Assembly: GCA_018266075.1 (NCBI GenBank)
Contig: JAFEBB010000018.1
Coordinates: 1 to 64,000, forward strand
Direction: 5' to 3'
DNA length: 64,000 nucleotides
DNA from: Deltaproteobacteria bacterium
GTDB lineage: Bacteria > Myxococcota > Myxococcia > Myxococcales > SZAS-1
Below the pieces are notes generated by a model. That model searched no databases, was not told the origin of the DNA, and saw nothing but the letters and a program-made list of their open reading frames with translations. Positions 19,075 to 27,411 of this stretch are shown one piece after another; position 1 is the stretch's first letter; each line of letters opens with the position of its first letter. The translations under genes and the position numbers were made by a program.

Positions 19075-20273
19075 CGGCCCACCTCGCGAACCGCGGCCGC
19101 CACGGCCTCCGCCAGTGCCGCGGCCGCTTGCGGCGTGACGTCCTGGTGAATCGGAATCTCGAGCACGGTGCGCCGCAGCTCCGCCACCTCGGGAAACTCG
19201 GCGAGCGCGCACGAGGGATGTCCCGTGCGCCAGAAATCGACGGTCTCGACGCCGCGTGCCGCGAGCAGCATGGCCACCGCGTCGGGCCGCTTGGTGCGCA
19301 GCGGGTAGAAGAGCGGACACACGCCCGCGGGAAGCGTGGTGAAGACCGGCGGTGCGATCTCGCGGAGCCGCGCCATGAGGAGGAAGTAGTTGCGGCGGCG
19401 AGCAGCGACGATCTCCGCCACGTCCTGCGCGAGCGCGAGCCGCAGCGCCAGCGGCGACATCCCCAGCGACGAGTTCGAGCGCTCGAAGTGCTGCGTGCCC
19501 GTCGCGACGTTCCCCACGCCGGCTGCGTTCGCCGTACCGCGACCCAAGGCGCGAATGCCCTGCCTGAGCAAGCGCCCTGCGACTCCCGCACGGAGCTCGA
19601 GGTTGGAAAGAAGCAGCGTCGCGAGGTGTCTCGCGGTCGCAGCGCGCGGCGGCGGATGTGGAACGGGAAGCCCCGACGGCCGGCCAGGCGCGAGCACCAG
19701 CGCGCCGCCGTGCGGCACGGGCAGCGTCTTGTAGAAGCAGAAGATGCTCGCGTCACCGAGGCGCCCGAGCGGCAGCAGCCCGTCGCCCGAGAAGAGCGCC
19801 AGCGCGCAGTCCTCCACGAACACCAGCCCGCGCCGGTCGCAGAGCTCGCGAATCTCTTGGGCCGGCCCCGGAAAGCCCAGGTAGTGGATGAGGTACACCG
19901 CGCGCGTCTGCGGACCGATGCGACGCTCGAGGTCCATCAGATCCGGCTGCATCTTCGAGTCGACGCGGAAGAACTTCACCTTCGCGCCCGCGTCGATGAG
20001 CGCCTCGACCTCCACGCCGTGGTGGTACGCAGGCACCAGCACCTCGCGACCTTCGAGCCCGAGCACCTTCACCGCGAGCCACACGGCGTTTCGCGCGAAG
20101 TAGAAGTGCCGGACCTGCGGCGCGTCGAAGGGGAACGCGGGCTCGCCGCGAGGCGCTTGCCAGAGCATCTCCGGCCAGAGCGTGGGCAGCGCGGGCACAT
20201 GGCCGGGTCCGCGAACCTTCGACGGCGACGGCGCGACGCGCTGCGCCTCCTGGGCTAGCGCTTCCACGGCCAC
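19071..20273 (-). CDS. exoH: PLP-dependent sugar aminotransferase, DegT family, ExoH-like
   Basis: The 400-aa protein matches the DegT/DnrJ/EryC1 fold: VEDCA with Asp155 for the PLP ring nitrogen, and the Schiff-base lysine in FCFYKTLPVPHGG (Lys182). These enzymes transfer an amino group to a nucleotide keto-sugar. The start is GTG and overlaps the exoG end by 19 bases; the stop overlaps exoI. Set between two acyltransferases, it should make the amine that they acylate. The conserved N-terminus is somewhat divergent. Confidence 0.85.
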   Translation of the reverse strand: MAVEALAQEAQRVAPSPSKVRGPGHVPALPTLWPEMLWQAPRGEPAFPFDAPQVRHFYFARNAVWLAVKVLGLEGREVLVPAYHHGVEVEALIDAGAKVKFFRVDSKMQPDLMDLERRIGPQTRAVYLIHYLGFPGPAQEIRELCDRRGLVFVEDCALALFSGDGLLPLGRLGDASIFCFYKTLPVPHGGALVLAPGRPSGLPVPHPPPRAATARHLATLLLSNLELRAGVAGRLLRQGIRALGRGTANAAGVGNVATGTQHFERSNSSLGMSPLALRLALAQDVAEIVAARRRNYFLLMARLREIAPPVFTTLPAGVCPLFYPLRTKRPDAVAMLLAARGVETVDFWRTGHPSCALAEFPEVAELRRTVLEIPIHQDVTPQAAAALAEAVAAAVREVGR

Positions 20274-21382
20274 ACCTCCGAGAGCGTGGCCTTCACGCCC
20301 GGCGCGACCTTGAACTTTGCGGCGTGCAGCGCGCGTCCGCGCAAGCTGTCACCAAACGCGTAGCACCAGTGGTGAACGCGGACCTTGTCCGTCCACTCCT
20401 GCTTCCAGGGCATGTTCGGGCCGAGGAAGTCGAACTCGCGCAGCCCGCGATCGCAGCAATCCGCGAGCACGTCTTCGAGGATCAAGTGGCCCGGCGAGGC
20501 CTGCGAGAGCGACTCGTCGAAGCCGAGCTTCGGCAGCGCGCAGATGCCGGCGTGCGTGAGCGCGAAGTAGAACGCCACCGTGCGATCGCCGGCTCGCAGG
20601 AAGAAGAGCGACAGCGTGCCTGCATCGGCCGACGCGTGCGCGAGCGCGCTGTAGAACGCGCGCGTAGCCTCGTCGCTCGAAATCGCTGTGCCCTCTTTGC
20701 CCTTCCAACCTGCGGCTTCGAGCGCGAAGCCCTCGTCGAGCTTTGCGTCGAGTGCGGGCCCGCCCGTGAAGCGCTCGAAGGTGATCTCGCCCTGCTCCGC
20801 GAGCTTCTTGCGACGCCGACGCAGGTTGGAACGGAACTTCGCCGTCAGCCGCTCCATCAGCACGTCCTTCGACACGCCCAGCGGAATGAATGGCGTCTGC
20901 ATCGACTCCCAGAGCCCCGTGTGCCGCCCCGCAGCCTTGGCAAGCTCGATGAGTGAGCGCGCAGCGCCGCTCGGTGGCACATCGGGGAGCTCGAGCACAT
21001 CCCAGTCGAGCTCAGCGAGTGCGCTCCACACGGCCTGAATCGCCGGCGCGTCATCCGCGCGCGCCACGAGATCGAAGCGCGCGGAGTGAACGTTCGCCGC
21101 GCCCGAGAGCAACGTCGCGGGCAAGCCGTAGAAGCCCTCGCGCCGCTCCACGAGCACCAGCCCCGCACGCAGCCCGCTCGCGTCGTGCACGGCGATGCAG
21201 CGCACCGGCTTCTCCTTCGCGAACGCGTCCAGCCAGCAGCGCAGGAACGCGTGCGAGTAGAACGGCGCGTCGTGTTCGGTGCGCGTCAGCAGCGCGCGCC
21301 ACGCGGGCTCGAGGGCGTCGAAGCCCGCGCGATCCAGCACCTCCACGCGCAGCGATTCATTGGGCAGCGCAGGATTCGCCAT
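20255..21382 (-). CDS. exoG: FemAB/GNAT-type N-acyltransferase, ExoG-like
   Basis: The 375-aa protein is of the same family as exoI. It has KFRSNLRRRRKKLAEQGEITFERF and the C-terminal RTVAFYFALTHAGICALPKLGFDESLSQASPGHLILEDVL...EFDFLGPNMPWKQEW. It starts three bases after exoF and overlaps exoH by 19 bases. It is clearly related to exoI but diverged, so the two probably act on different sugars or donors. M. xanthus exoG is described as an N-acyltransferase. Confidence 0.82.
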   Translation of the reverse strand: MANPALPNESLRVEVLDRAGFDALEPAWRALLTRTEHDAPFYSHAFLRCWLDAFAKEKPVRCIAVHDASGLRAGLVLVERREGFYGLPATLLSGAANVHSARFDLVARADDAPAIQAVWSALAELDWDVLELPDVPPSGAARSLIELAKAAGRHTGLWESMQTPFIPLGVSKDVLMERLTAKFRSNLRRRRKKLAEQGEITFERFTGGPALDAKLDEGFALEAAGWKGKEGTAISSDEATRAFYSALAHASADAGTLSLFFLRAGDRTVAFYFALTHAGICALPKLGFDESLSQASPGHLILEDVLADCCDRGLREFDFLGPNMPWKQEWTDKVRVHHWCYAFGDSLRGRALHAAKFKVAPGVKATLSEVWPWKR

Positions 21383-21385
21383 GGC

Positions 21386-22474
21386 TCACTCCTTCCCGCC
21401 CGGCGCGCGCCGTGCGGCGATGGCCCGCTTGAGCTCCGCGAGCCGCAAGATCCAATTCGCCAGCTTCCGCGCGTCGTGACGCACCCGGGCGCCGCGCGCG
21501 GTCACGTCGGCCTGCACCAGGTGCACCCCGAGCGCCTCGAGCTTGTCGCCGTCCACGCCCACCGGCTGCGCGCCCTCTCTCGCGTAACGCGCGATCTGCT
21601 CGGGCGTGTGCTCGCCCGCGTGCGCGAGGACGCAGTTCAGCACCGGCCCCACGTGCTCGTGCAGCGCGCGGACGTGATCCGCCGCCTCGTAGCCGTCGGT
21701 CTCGCCGGGCTGGGTCATCAAGTTCAGCACCAGCACCTTGAGCGCGCGCGAGCGCGCGAGCGCCTCGGCCACGCCACCCACGAGCAGGTTCGGCAAGATG
21801 CTCGAGTAGAGCGAGCCCGGCCCGAGCACGACGACGTCCGCGAGCTCGATGGCCGTGAGCACGCCGGGAGCTGGCGGCGGCGAGGGCGGATCGAGCGCGA
21901 GTCGATCGATGCGTCCGCCTGCGTGGGTGATGGCCTGCTCGCCCACGATGCGTCGACCGTCGTGCAGATCCGCCACCAACTGCACGCGCCGCAGCGTCGA
22001 GGGCAGCACGCGTCCGCGCGCGCCGAGCAGCGTGCCCGCGACACGAACCGCCTCGAGAAAATCACCCCGCAACTGCGAGAGCGCGCCGAGCACGAGATTT
22101 CCGACGGTGTGTCCCTCGAGTCCCGCGCCGCGCTCGAAGCGAAACTGGAAGAGCTCCTTGAGGCCCTGGTTGCGCGGCCCCGCGAGCGCCACCAGGCAGT
22201 TCCGCACGTCGCCGGGCGGCAAGAGATCGAGCTCGCGCCGCAGCCGCCCCGACGAGCCGCCGTCGTCGGCCATGGTGACGATGGCCGTGAGCTGGAGCAG
22301 CGGCTCGCCCGGCTTGGGCGAGGTGTGCGGGCGCAGCCCGCGCAGCACCACGGGCATGCCCGTGCCGCCGCCCACGCAGACCACGCGAATCGGCTCGGGC
22401 ATGTTGAAGAGCCCACGACCGATTTCGGAGCGCGGCTGGTTCGGCCCGCGGACGAGCTCTTCTTCGAGGCGCAT
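21386..22474 (-). CDS. exoF: YvcK/CofD-like protein, ExoF-like
   Basis: The 362-aa protein has the nucleotide-sugar-binding signature VVCVGGGTGMPVVLRGL, then TMADDGGSSGRLR and LGPGSLYSSILPNLLV, all typical of YvcK (UPF0052). In Gram-positives YvcK binds UDP-sugars and controls wall metabolism. In M. xanthus a YvcK-like ExoF lies at this place in the exo operon. It starts two bases after exoE. A regulatory or UDP-GlcNAc-sensing role is inferred. Confidence 0.88.
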   Translation of the reverse strand: MRLEEELVRGPNQPRSEIGRGLFNMPEPIRVVCVGGGTGMPVVLRGLRPHTSPKPGEPLLQLTAIVTMADDGGSSGRLRRELDLLPPGDVRNCLVALAGPRNQGLKELFQFRFERGAGLEGHTVGNLVLGALSQLRGDFLEAVRVAGTLLGARGRVLPSTLRRVQLVADLHDGRRIVGEQAITHAGGRIDRLALDPPSPPPAPGVLTAIELADVVVLGPGSLYSSILPNLLVGGVAEALARSRALKVLVLNLMTQPGETDGYEAADHVRALHEHVGPVLNCVLAHAGEHTPEQIARYAREGAQPVGVDGDKLEALGVHLVQADVTARGARVRHDARKLANWILRLAELKRAIAARRAPGGKE

Positions 22475-22476
22475 GG

Positions 22477-23835
22477 CTACCTCGCCCCCCGGCCGAGCAG
22501 CACGTGCCGCACCGTATGAAACAGAATGGTTATATCGAGGAAGGCCGAGCCGTTCTTGATGTAGTAGAGGTCGTACTCGAGCTTGTTCCGCGCGTCCTCC
22601 ACGCTCGCGCCGTACGGGTAGCGGATCTGCGCCCAGCCGGTGACGCCCGGCTTCACCGCCTCGCGCAGCCCGTAGAACGGGATCACGTCCTTGAGCTGGT
22701 TCACGAAGACGGGCCGCTCCGGCCGCGGGCCCACGAGCGTCATGTCGCCGCGCAGCACGCTGAAGAGCTGCGGCAGCTCGTCGAGCCGGCAGAGCCGCAG
22801 CCACTTGCCCACGCGCGTCACGCGCGGGTCGTTCTTCTGGGCCCACTGCGCGCCCGCAGCCTCGGCGTCGACGCGCATGGTGCGGAACTTGGTGATCTGG
22901 AAGACCTTGCCGCCGAGGCCGACGCGCTCCTGGCTGTAGAAGAGCGGCCCCTTCGAGTCGAGCTTCACCGCTGCGGCCACCACGAGCATGACCGGCGCGG
23001 CGAGCAGCGCGAGCGTGCCTGCGGAGATGAGGTCGAGCGCGCGCTTCACGAACGCCCGAACGCGCGACGGTCGAAGCTCTTCGGCGTAGATGAGATCGCT
23101 CTGGCGAAGCTGATTCACCGGCAGCCGACGCAGCACGCGCTCGGCGAAGCGCGCGCCCTCGAGCACATTCCGGCCGTCGAGCCGGCAGCGCAGCAGCGCA
23201 TCGGCCGGCAGCCCTCGACGCGCGTCCCCGCTGGCCACCACCACCGCGTCCGCGCGCAGGCGCGCTGCCACCTCGGCCACGTCGCCACGAAGCACGTTCG
23301 GCGGCGCACCCTCGGGATCGCCGTCATCGACGAAGCCGAGCAGCTCGCACGTGCCCTCGCCGTCTTTCTGGATCGAGCGCGCGAGCTCCTGCGCGCGCGG
23401 ACCTGAGCCCACGATGAGCACGCGCGATGGATGCGCGAGCACGATCCACAGCGCGTAGCGGACCGCAACGGCACCGAACACCGCACCCGCAGCCGCGCCG
23501 AGCGCTGTCCCACGCGGGGCGCCATGCAGCACGTGCGCGAGGAGCGGAGCTACGAACGCGAGCGCCAATCCGCCGGCGCGCAGGAGCCGCGTGCCCGTTT
23601 CGCGATCGCGCTGGGCGACGCCGAGGTCGTACAAGTCGCCCGCGTAGAGCGCGACCTGCACCAGGCCGGTGACTCCTATCGCGAGCGCCAGCCCCGCGCG
23701 CGTGTGCATCGCGGCCGGACCGGCGAGCAGGCCCTCACCCGCGAGCGCCGCGGAAAAGAGCGCCATCAGCTCGAGCGCGAACAAGCCCACCTTGCGCGGC
23801 GAGAACCAGTGATTGAAGACCCGCGCCATCGCCAT
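22477..23835 (-). CDS. exoE: Polyprenyl-phosphate hexose-1-phosphate transferase, ExoE-like
   Basis: The 452-aa protein starts the repeat unit by moving a sugar-phosphate to undecaprenyl phosphate. The N-terminal half has four or five membrane segments and a Rossmann-like domain (VLIVGSGPRAQELARSI). The C-terminal catalytic part has FVKRALDLISAGTLALLAAP, FQITKFRTMRVDAE, LDELPQLFSVLRGDMTLVGPRP and PGVTGWAQ. The ATG at 23835 is chosen; TTG at 23868 is possible. An 80-base gap with a palindromic repeat separates it from exoD. Confidence 0.9.
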   Translation of the reverse strand: MAMARVFNHWFSPRKVGLFALELMALFSAALAGEGLLAGPAAMHTRAGLALAIGVTGLVQVALYAGDLYDLGVAQRDRETGTRLLRAGGLALAFVAPLLAHVLHGAPRGTALGAAAGAVFGAVAVRYALWIVLAHPSRVLIVGSGPRAQELARSIQKDGEGTCELLGFVDDGDPEGAPPNVLRGDVAEVAARLRADAVVVASGDARRGLPADALLRCRLDGRNVLEGARFAERVLRRLPVNQLRQSDLIYAEELRPSRVRAFVKRALDLISAGTLALLAAPVMLVVAAAVKLDSKGPLFYSQERVGLGGKVFQITKFRTMRVDAEAAGAQWAQKNDPRVTRVGKWLRLCRLDELPQLFSVLRGDMTLVGPRPERPVFVNQLKDVIPFYGLREAVKPGVTGWAQIRYPYGASVEDARNKLEYDLYYIKNGSAFLDITILFHTVRHVLLGRGAR

Positions 23836-23880
23836 GGTGTCCGCCCGCCCTGCCCCGTCCAGCGCCAACCGTCCGACCCC

Positions 23881-23947
23881 GTTTCAAGACCCGGCCTCCA
23901 AGCCTGTCGGCTGCGCCGGCTGAGTCACCGGCGAGGTCTTGAAGCCC
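23881..23947. repeat. Palindromic intergenic repeat, copy 1
   Basis: It begins GTTTCAAGACCC, has the core CGGCTGCGCCGGCTG and ends GGTCTTGAAGCCC, so the ends are inverted. A second copy is at 55898-55962. This one lies in the exoD-exoE gap, inside the operon, just after the exoD stop. Confidence 0.7.
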
Positions 23948-23948
23948 A

Positions 23949-24665
23949 TCAGCGATACGCCAGCTCCGCCACGTCGACGCCGTTCAGCACGCAGCCCAGC
24001 ACGGGCGCGTCGTGCAGCTGCGAGAGCGCCTGTGACACCCGCCGCGACGACGTCTGCCCGGCCTTCACCACCATCACCACGCCCTGACACTGCGTGGCCA
24101 GGATGTGCGCGTCGGCGAAGGCGAGGCACGGCGGCGCGTCGAGGTAGACCTCGTCGAAGTGATCGGCCGCGTGCTTCATGAGCTGCCGCATCACGCTCGA
24201 ATGCAGCAGGTCCGCGGCCTCTTCGACCTTTCCACCTGCAGGCATCACCGCCAGCCGCGTGCTCGCGAAGCGCCGCAGCGCGCTCGGCACCTGCGCCTCG
24301 CCGCGCAGCACCTCGGCCAGGCCAGGCTGAGGCGTGAGGCCGAGCAGCGTGTGCACCGTCGGCCGCCGCAGGTCGCAGTCCATGAGCAGCACGCGCCGCT
24401 CGGGGTTCGCGGCGGCCGCGGCGAGCGCGAGGTTCACCACGGTGAGCGTCTTGCCCTCGCCCGCGACCGCGCTCGTGAACGCCACGGTCTTCAGCGGCCG
24501 CGTGGCGCGCACGCGCTCCAGCCGGTGGTACAGCAAGCGGAACTGCTCCGCCGCGGCCGATGCCGGTTGGGTGATGGCGACCACGCGATTGTCGATGTCG
24601 TTGAAGCTCGCGTTGGCGTCGACGCGGGTCGCGAAGTTTCCACTGCGCTCGATGGTGGGATTCAT
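23949..24665 (-). CDS. exoD: Bacterial tyrosine (BY) kinase, ExoD/BtkA-like
   Basis: The 238-aa cytoplasmic ATPase has Walker A SAVAGEGKT (65-73), Walker A' VLLMDCDLRR (92-101) and VYLDAPP as Walker B. It matches CpsD/CapB kinases, which phosphorylate tyrosines and are activated by a membrane partner, here ExoC. The C-terminus ends AELAYR, so the usual tyrosine cluster is reduced to one residue. It lies 15 bases after exoC. The split ExoC/ExoD arrangement matches M. xanthus. Confidence 0.88.
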   Translation of the reverse strand: MNPTIERSGNFATRVDANASFNDIDNRVVAITQPASAAAEQFRLLYHRLERVRATRPLKTVAFTSAVAGEGKTLTVVNLALAAAAANPERRVLLMDCDLRRPTVHTLLGLTPQPGLAEVLRGEAQVPSALRRFASTRLAVMPAGGKVEEAADLLHSSVMRQLMKHAADHFDEVYLDAPPCLAFADAHILATQCQGVVMVVKAGQTSSRRVSQALSQLHDAPVLGCVLNGVDVAELAYR

Positions 24666-24680
24666 GGCGTTTCTCCTGAG

Positions 24681-26138
24681 CTACGCGTCGAGGGTGGTGG
24701 GCCGATTCACGAGGGGCCGCAGCTTCTTCCCGCTGCCGAGGAGCTGCGCCTTGCCCAGCTGCGGCACCGCGGCCAGCACCGGCAGCTGCAGCGCGACGTG
24801 CGCGTCGCCGACCTCGCGCAGGCTGTCGTCCTGCAGCTCCAGCACCACACCCGCGAGGAGCCCCAGCGCCAGCGCGGCGAGGGCCACGAGCATCATCCCC
24901 GCGGTGCGGTCGGGCCGCGCCGGGAGCGCCGGCACCGCCGCCGCCGAGATGACGTGGAACATCTGCGCCCGCGCGCGCAGCTCCTGATCCTGGGCCACCT
25001 CGGCCTCGACCTTGCGCGAGAGCATCTGCTGGTACTTGGTCTTCAAGACCTCGTACTGCCGGTCGAGCTCGGCGAGCGGCGCGCTCCAGCGAGGCGTGTC
25101 GTCGATGCGCTGGCGGTAGATCTCGGACTGCTGCTTCAGCTCGGACACCTCACGCTCGAGCTCGCGCACCTCGTTGGCCGCCTCGGCGACGCTGGTGTCG
25201 GCGTTGCGGATCGCGGCCTCGAGGTGGGTGCGCTGGCTGTGCGTGCTCTGCAGCTCGCGCTCCAGCCGCTGAACTTCGGGGTGGTCCTCGGTGAACTGGC
25301 TGCGGGCGGCGTTGAGCGCGCCCTGGAGCTCGCTCTCGTGGTGCGCGAGCCGGCCGGCGTCGGTGTCGGCGTCGATCCTGCCCTTGCTGGCTTCGGCGTG
25401 ACGGCGCTGGGCGTCGTGGAGCGCGTCGGTGCGCGTGCTGAGCACCATGGTGGTGCGCTCCAGGCCGCGCATGTTGGCCTCCATCTGCTCGGGCAGCTCG
25501 CCGAGGTGCGCGACCTTGAAGTCGCCGAGCTTCTTCTCCTGCGCCGCAACTTCAACCGAGAGCTTCGACAGCTCGTCCTCGAAGAGGTCGTGCACCAGCG
25601 CGGCCTGGTTGGCGCGCACGGAGAGCGTCTCCTCGGCGAACAGGTCGGGCAGCCGGTTGGCCACGTTCGCGGCGATCTGCGGGTCCGCGTCTTCGAACGT
25701 GAGGTCGAACGCGTTCTCGCCCTCCACCTTCACGTCGAGGTGGTGGCGCAGCTCGCCGGCCGCGGCACTGAGCCCGTTCTTCTTCACGATGTCCGGGTAC
25801 AGGTTCTGCTCCTGCACCACCTGCTCGAGGATCGGCCGGCTGAAGAGCTCGGTCTGGATGGTCTTAAGCCGGTCCTCGATGAGCTGGGTGACCGTGGGGT
25901 TCACCAGCTCGGGCGAGACGCGCGCCTGCTCCACGCGCATCGTCGACTCCGCCCGGTACACGTTCGGCGAGCCCTGCACCACGGCCGAGCCAATCGCCAA
26001 GACGATCGCGCCGACCAGCAGGCACAGCTTGCGCCGCCGCCAGATGCCGGCGAGCACGCGCTGCGCGTCGATGCCCTGCTCGGCCGACCTGCGCTGAGCG
26101 TCCATCATGAAGTTTCGCGTCGGCAGCTCCGATGCCAT
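24681..26138 (-). CDS. exoC: Polysaccharide co-polymerase / chain-length protein (Wzc N-terminal type), ExoC-like
   Basis: The 485-aa inner-membrane protein has a Wzz domain with a first membrane segment (RRRKLCLLVGAIVLAIGSAVV), a long periplasmic coiled-coil region rich in Glu/Gln/Arg, and a second membrane segment (MMLVALAALALGLLAGVVLE) near the C-terminus. It lacks a kinase domain, which ExoD supplies. It should set chain length and couple to the export channel. The ATG giving MASELPTRNF has AAGGGG upstream and is preferred over one 22 codons earlier. Confidence 0.88.
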   Translation of the reverse strand: MASELPTRNFMMDAQRRSAEQGIDAQRVLAGIWRRRKLCLLVGAIVLAIGSAVVQGSPNVYRAESTMRVEQARVSPELVNPTVTQLIEDRLKTIQTELFSRPILEQVVQEQNLYPDIVKKNGLSAAAGELRHHLDVKVEGENAFDLTFEDADPQIAANVANRLPDLFAEETLSVRANQAALVHDLFEDELSKLSVEVAAQEKKLGDFKVAHLGELPEQMEANMRGLERTTMVLSTRTDALHDAQRRHAEASKGRIDADTDAGRLAHHESELQGALNAARSQFTEDHPEVQRLERELQSTHSQRTHLEAAIRNADTSVAEAANEVRELEREVSELKQQSEIYRQRIDDTPRWSAPLAELDRQYEVLKTKYQQMLSRKVEAEVAQDQELRARAQMFHVISAAAVPALPARPDRTAGMMLVALAALALGLLAGVVLELQDDSLREVGDAHVALQLPVLAAVPQLGKAQLLGSGKKLRPLVNRPTTLDA

Positions 26139-26216
26139 TCCCGTGCCCCTTTCCAACCCGCCCCGGGTGTCGCCGCGCCCGTCACCCCGTCCCATGCTCG
26201 CCAAGGCCTGCTCCCG

Positions 26217-27356
26217 TCAGATGTGCTTGGGCGCGAACTCCGGCGCCCAGGTGAGCTGCACCCCGAAGATGTTTCGGTCCACGTTCACCAGCTGGGCCGC
26301 GCCCGTGTTGATGTCCTGCTGCTGGATGCGCTGCGCCTGCAGGTGCCCGGAGATCTCCCGGGTGAAGGCCCAGCCCAGCCCGCCGCCAATCGAGTAACCC
26401 TGCACCGTGGTCGGTCCATCCGGCGCGAGGCCGTTGCGGAACGCGCCCGAGCCCAGCCAGAGGTTGAGCTTGCGCCACGGGTGCCAGGCCACCGCGAGCT
26501 CGGCGTAGTCGGCCCACACGGCGGCCGCGTAGCCCGCGGAGCCGAGCAGGTCGTGCCCGCCGATGAGATCGATCTCGCTGAGCTCGCCGGCCCAGGTGAT
26601 GCCCGCCTCGCCCACCGGGACGACCGACGTCGCGCCGCGCTGGGTACCGTCGACCCAGGCCAGCGGGCCGCCCTTCGCATACGCGTGCCACTTCTCGGAG
26701 AGCTGGTGGTCCCAGGTGAGGAGGCCGGTGTGCGTCTGGCCGACGACGTCCGGCACGGCGATGAAGGCCTGGTAGCGGTACGTGACGCCGACCGTGCCGC
26801 GCGCGCCGAGCTTGTACTGGTACGAGGCCGACGGCGCCTGGGTGAGGCTGAGCGGCAGCCCGGCCTGATCGATCTTTGCGACCTCCTGGCGATCGTCGAG
26901 GAGGACGCTGCTGCGCGGCGAGAGCTGGTAGGTCAGGCCGGCGCCGCCCGTGCTGTAGAAGATCGGCACCGGGATGGCGGCCAGGCCCAGGCGCGGCAGC
27001 GACGTCGGATCCTGCACGCGCCACGCCTCCACGTCGCCGCGCACCGCGAGTCGATGGGTGAGCTGGTCCTTGATGTCGAAGGCAGCGCGGTGATCGAGCT
27101 CGGGCACCTGTTGCACGGCTTTGTAGAGCGCGTCGGCGGCGTACCAGGCGTCGAGCTTGAGCTCCTCGTTGGCTGCCGTCAGGCCGAGCTTGGGCGAGAT
27201 CTTGGAGAAGACCTCCTGGTTGCCGTTCAGGTACGGGTCGGTGTCGTAGCGGGCCTCGGTGCCCAGCTCGACGAGCGGCTTCACGATCGTCTCCGCGCGC
27301 GCCACCTGCGCGCCCAGGACGCCGACCACCGCCACGCTGAAGGCCGCCCACCGCAT
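26217..27356 (-). CDS. exoB: Outer-membrane beta-barrel protein, ExoB-like (Wzp porin type)
   Basis: The 379-aa protein has a signal peptide (MRWAAFSVAVVGVLGAQVARA) and then many alternating strands, for example YQYKLGARGTVGVTYRYQAF, ending in LTWAPEFAPKHI. This fits an outer-membrane barrel. In M. xanthus the exo operon encodes a beta-barrel partner thought to give the outer-membrane pore when the OPX protein is too short to cross it. It lies between exoA and exoC. Weakly conserved in sequence; assigned by order and fold. Confidence 0.78.
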   Translation of the reverse strand: MRWAAFSVAVVGVLGAQVARAETIVKPLVELGTEARYDTDPYLNGNQEVFSKISPKLGLTAANEELKLDAWYAADALYKAVQQVPELDHRAAFDIKDQLTHRLAVRGDVEAWRVQDPTSLPRLGLAAIPVPIFYSTGGAGLTYQLSPRSSVLLDDRQEVAKIDQAGLPLSLTQAPSASYQYKLGARGTVGVTYRYQAFIAVPDVVGQTHTGLLTWDHQLSEKWHAYAKGGPLAWVDGTQRGATSVVPVGEAGITWAGELSEIDLIGGHDLLGSAGYAAAVWADYAELAVAWHPWRKLNLWLGSGAFRNGLAPDGPTTVQGYSIGGGLGWAFTREISGHLQAQRIQQQDINTGAAQLVNVDRNIFGVQLTWAPEFAPKHI

Positions 27357-27411
27357 CGCCCGCCCCCCGCCGCCTCGACCGCCCACGCCTCAACCCGCCC
27401 CGAAGCCCTCC

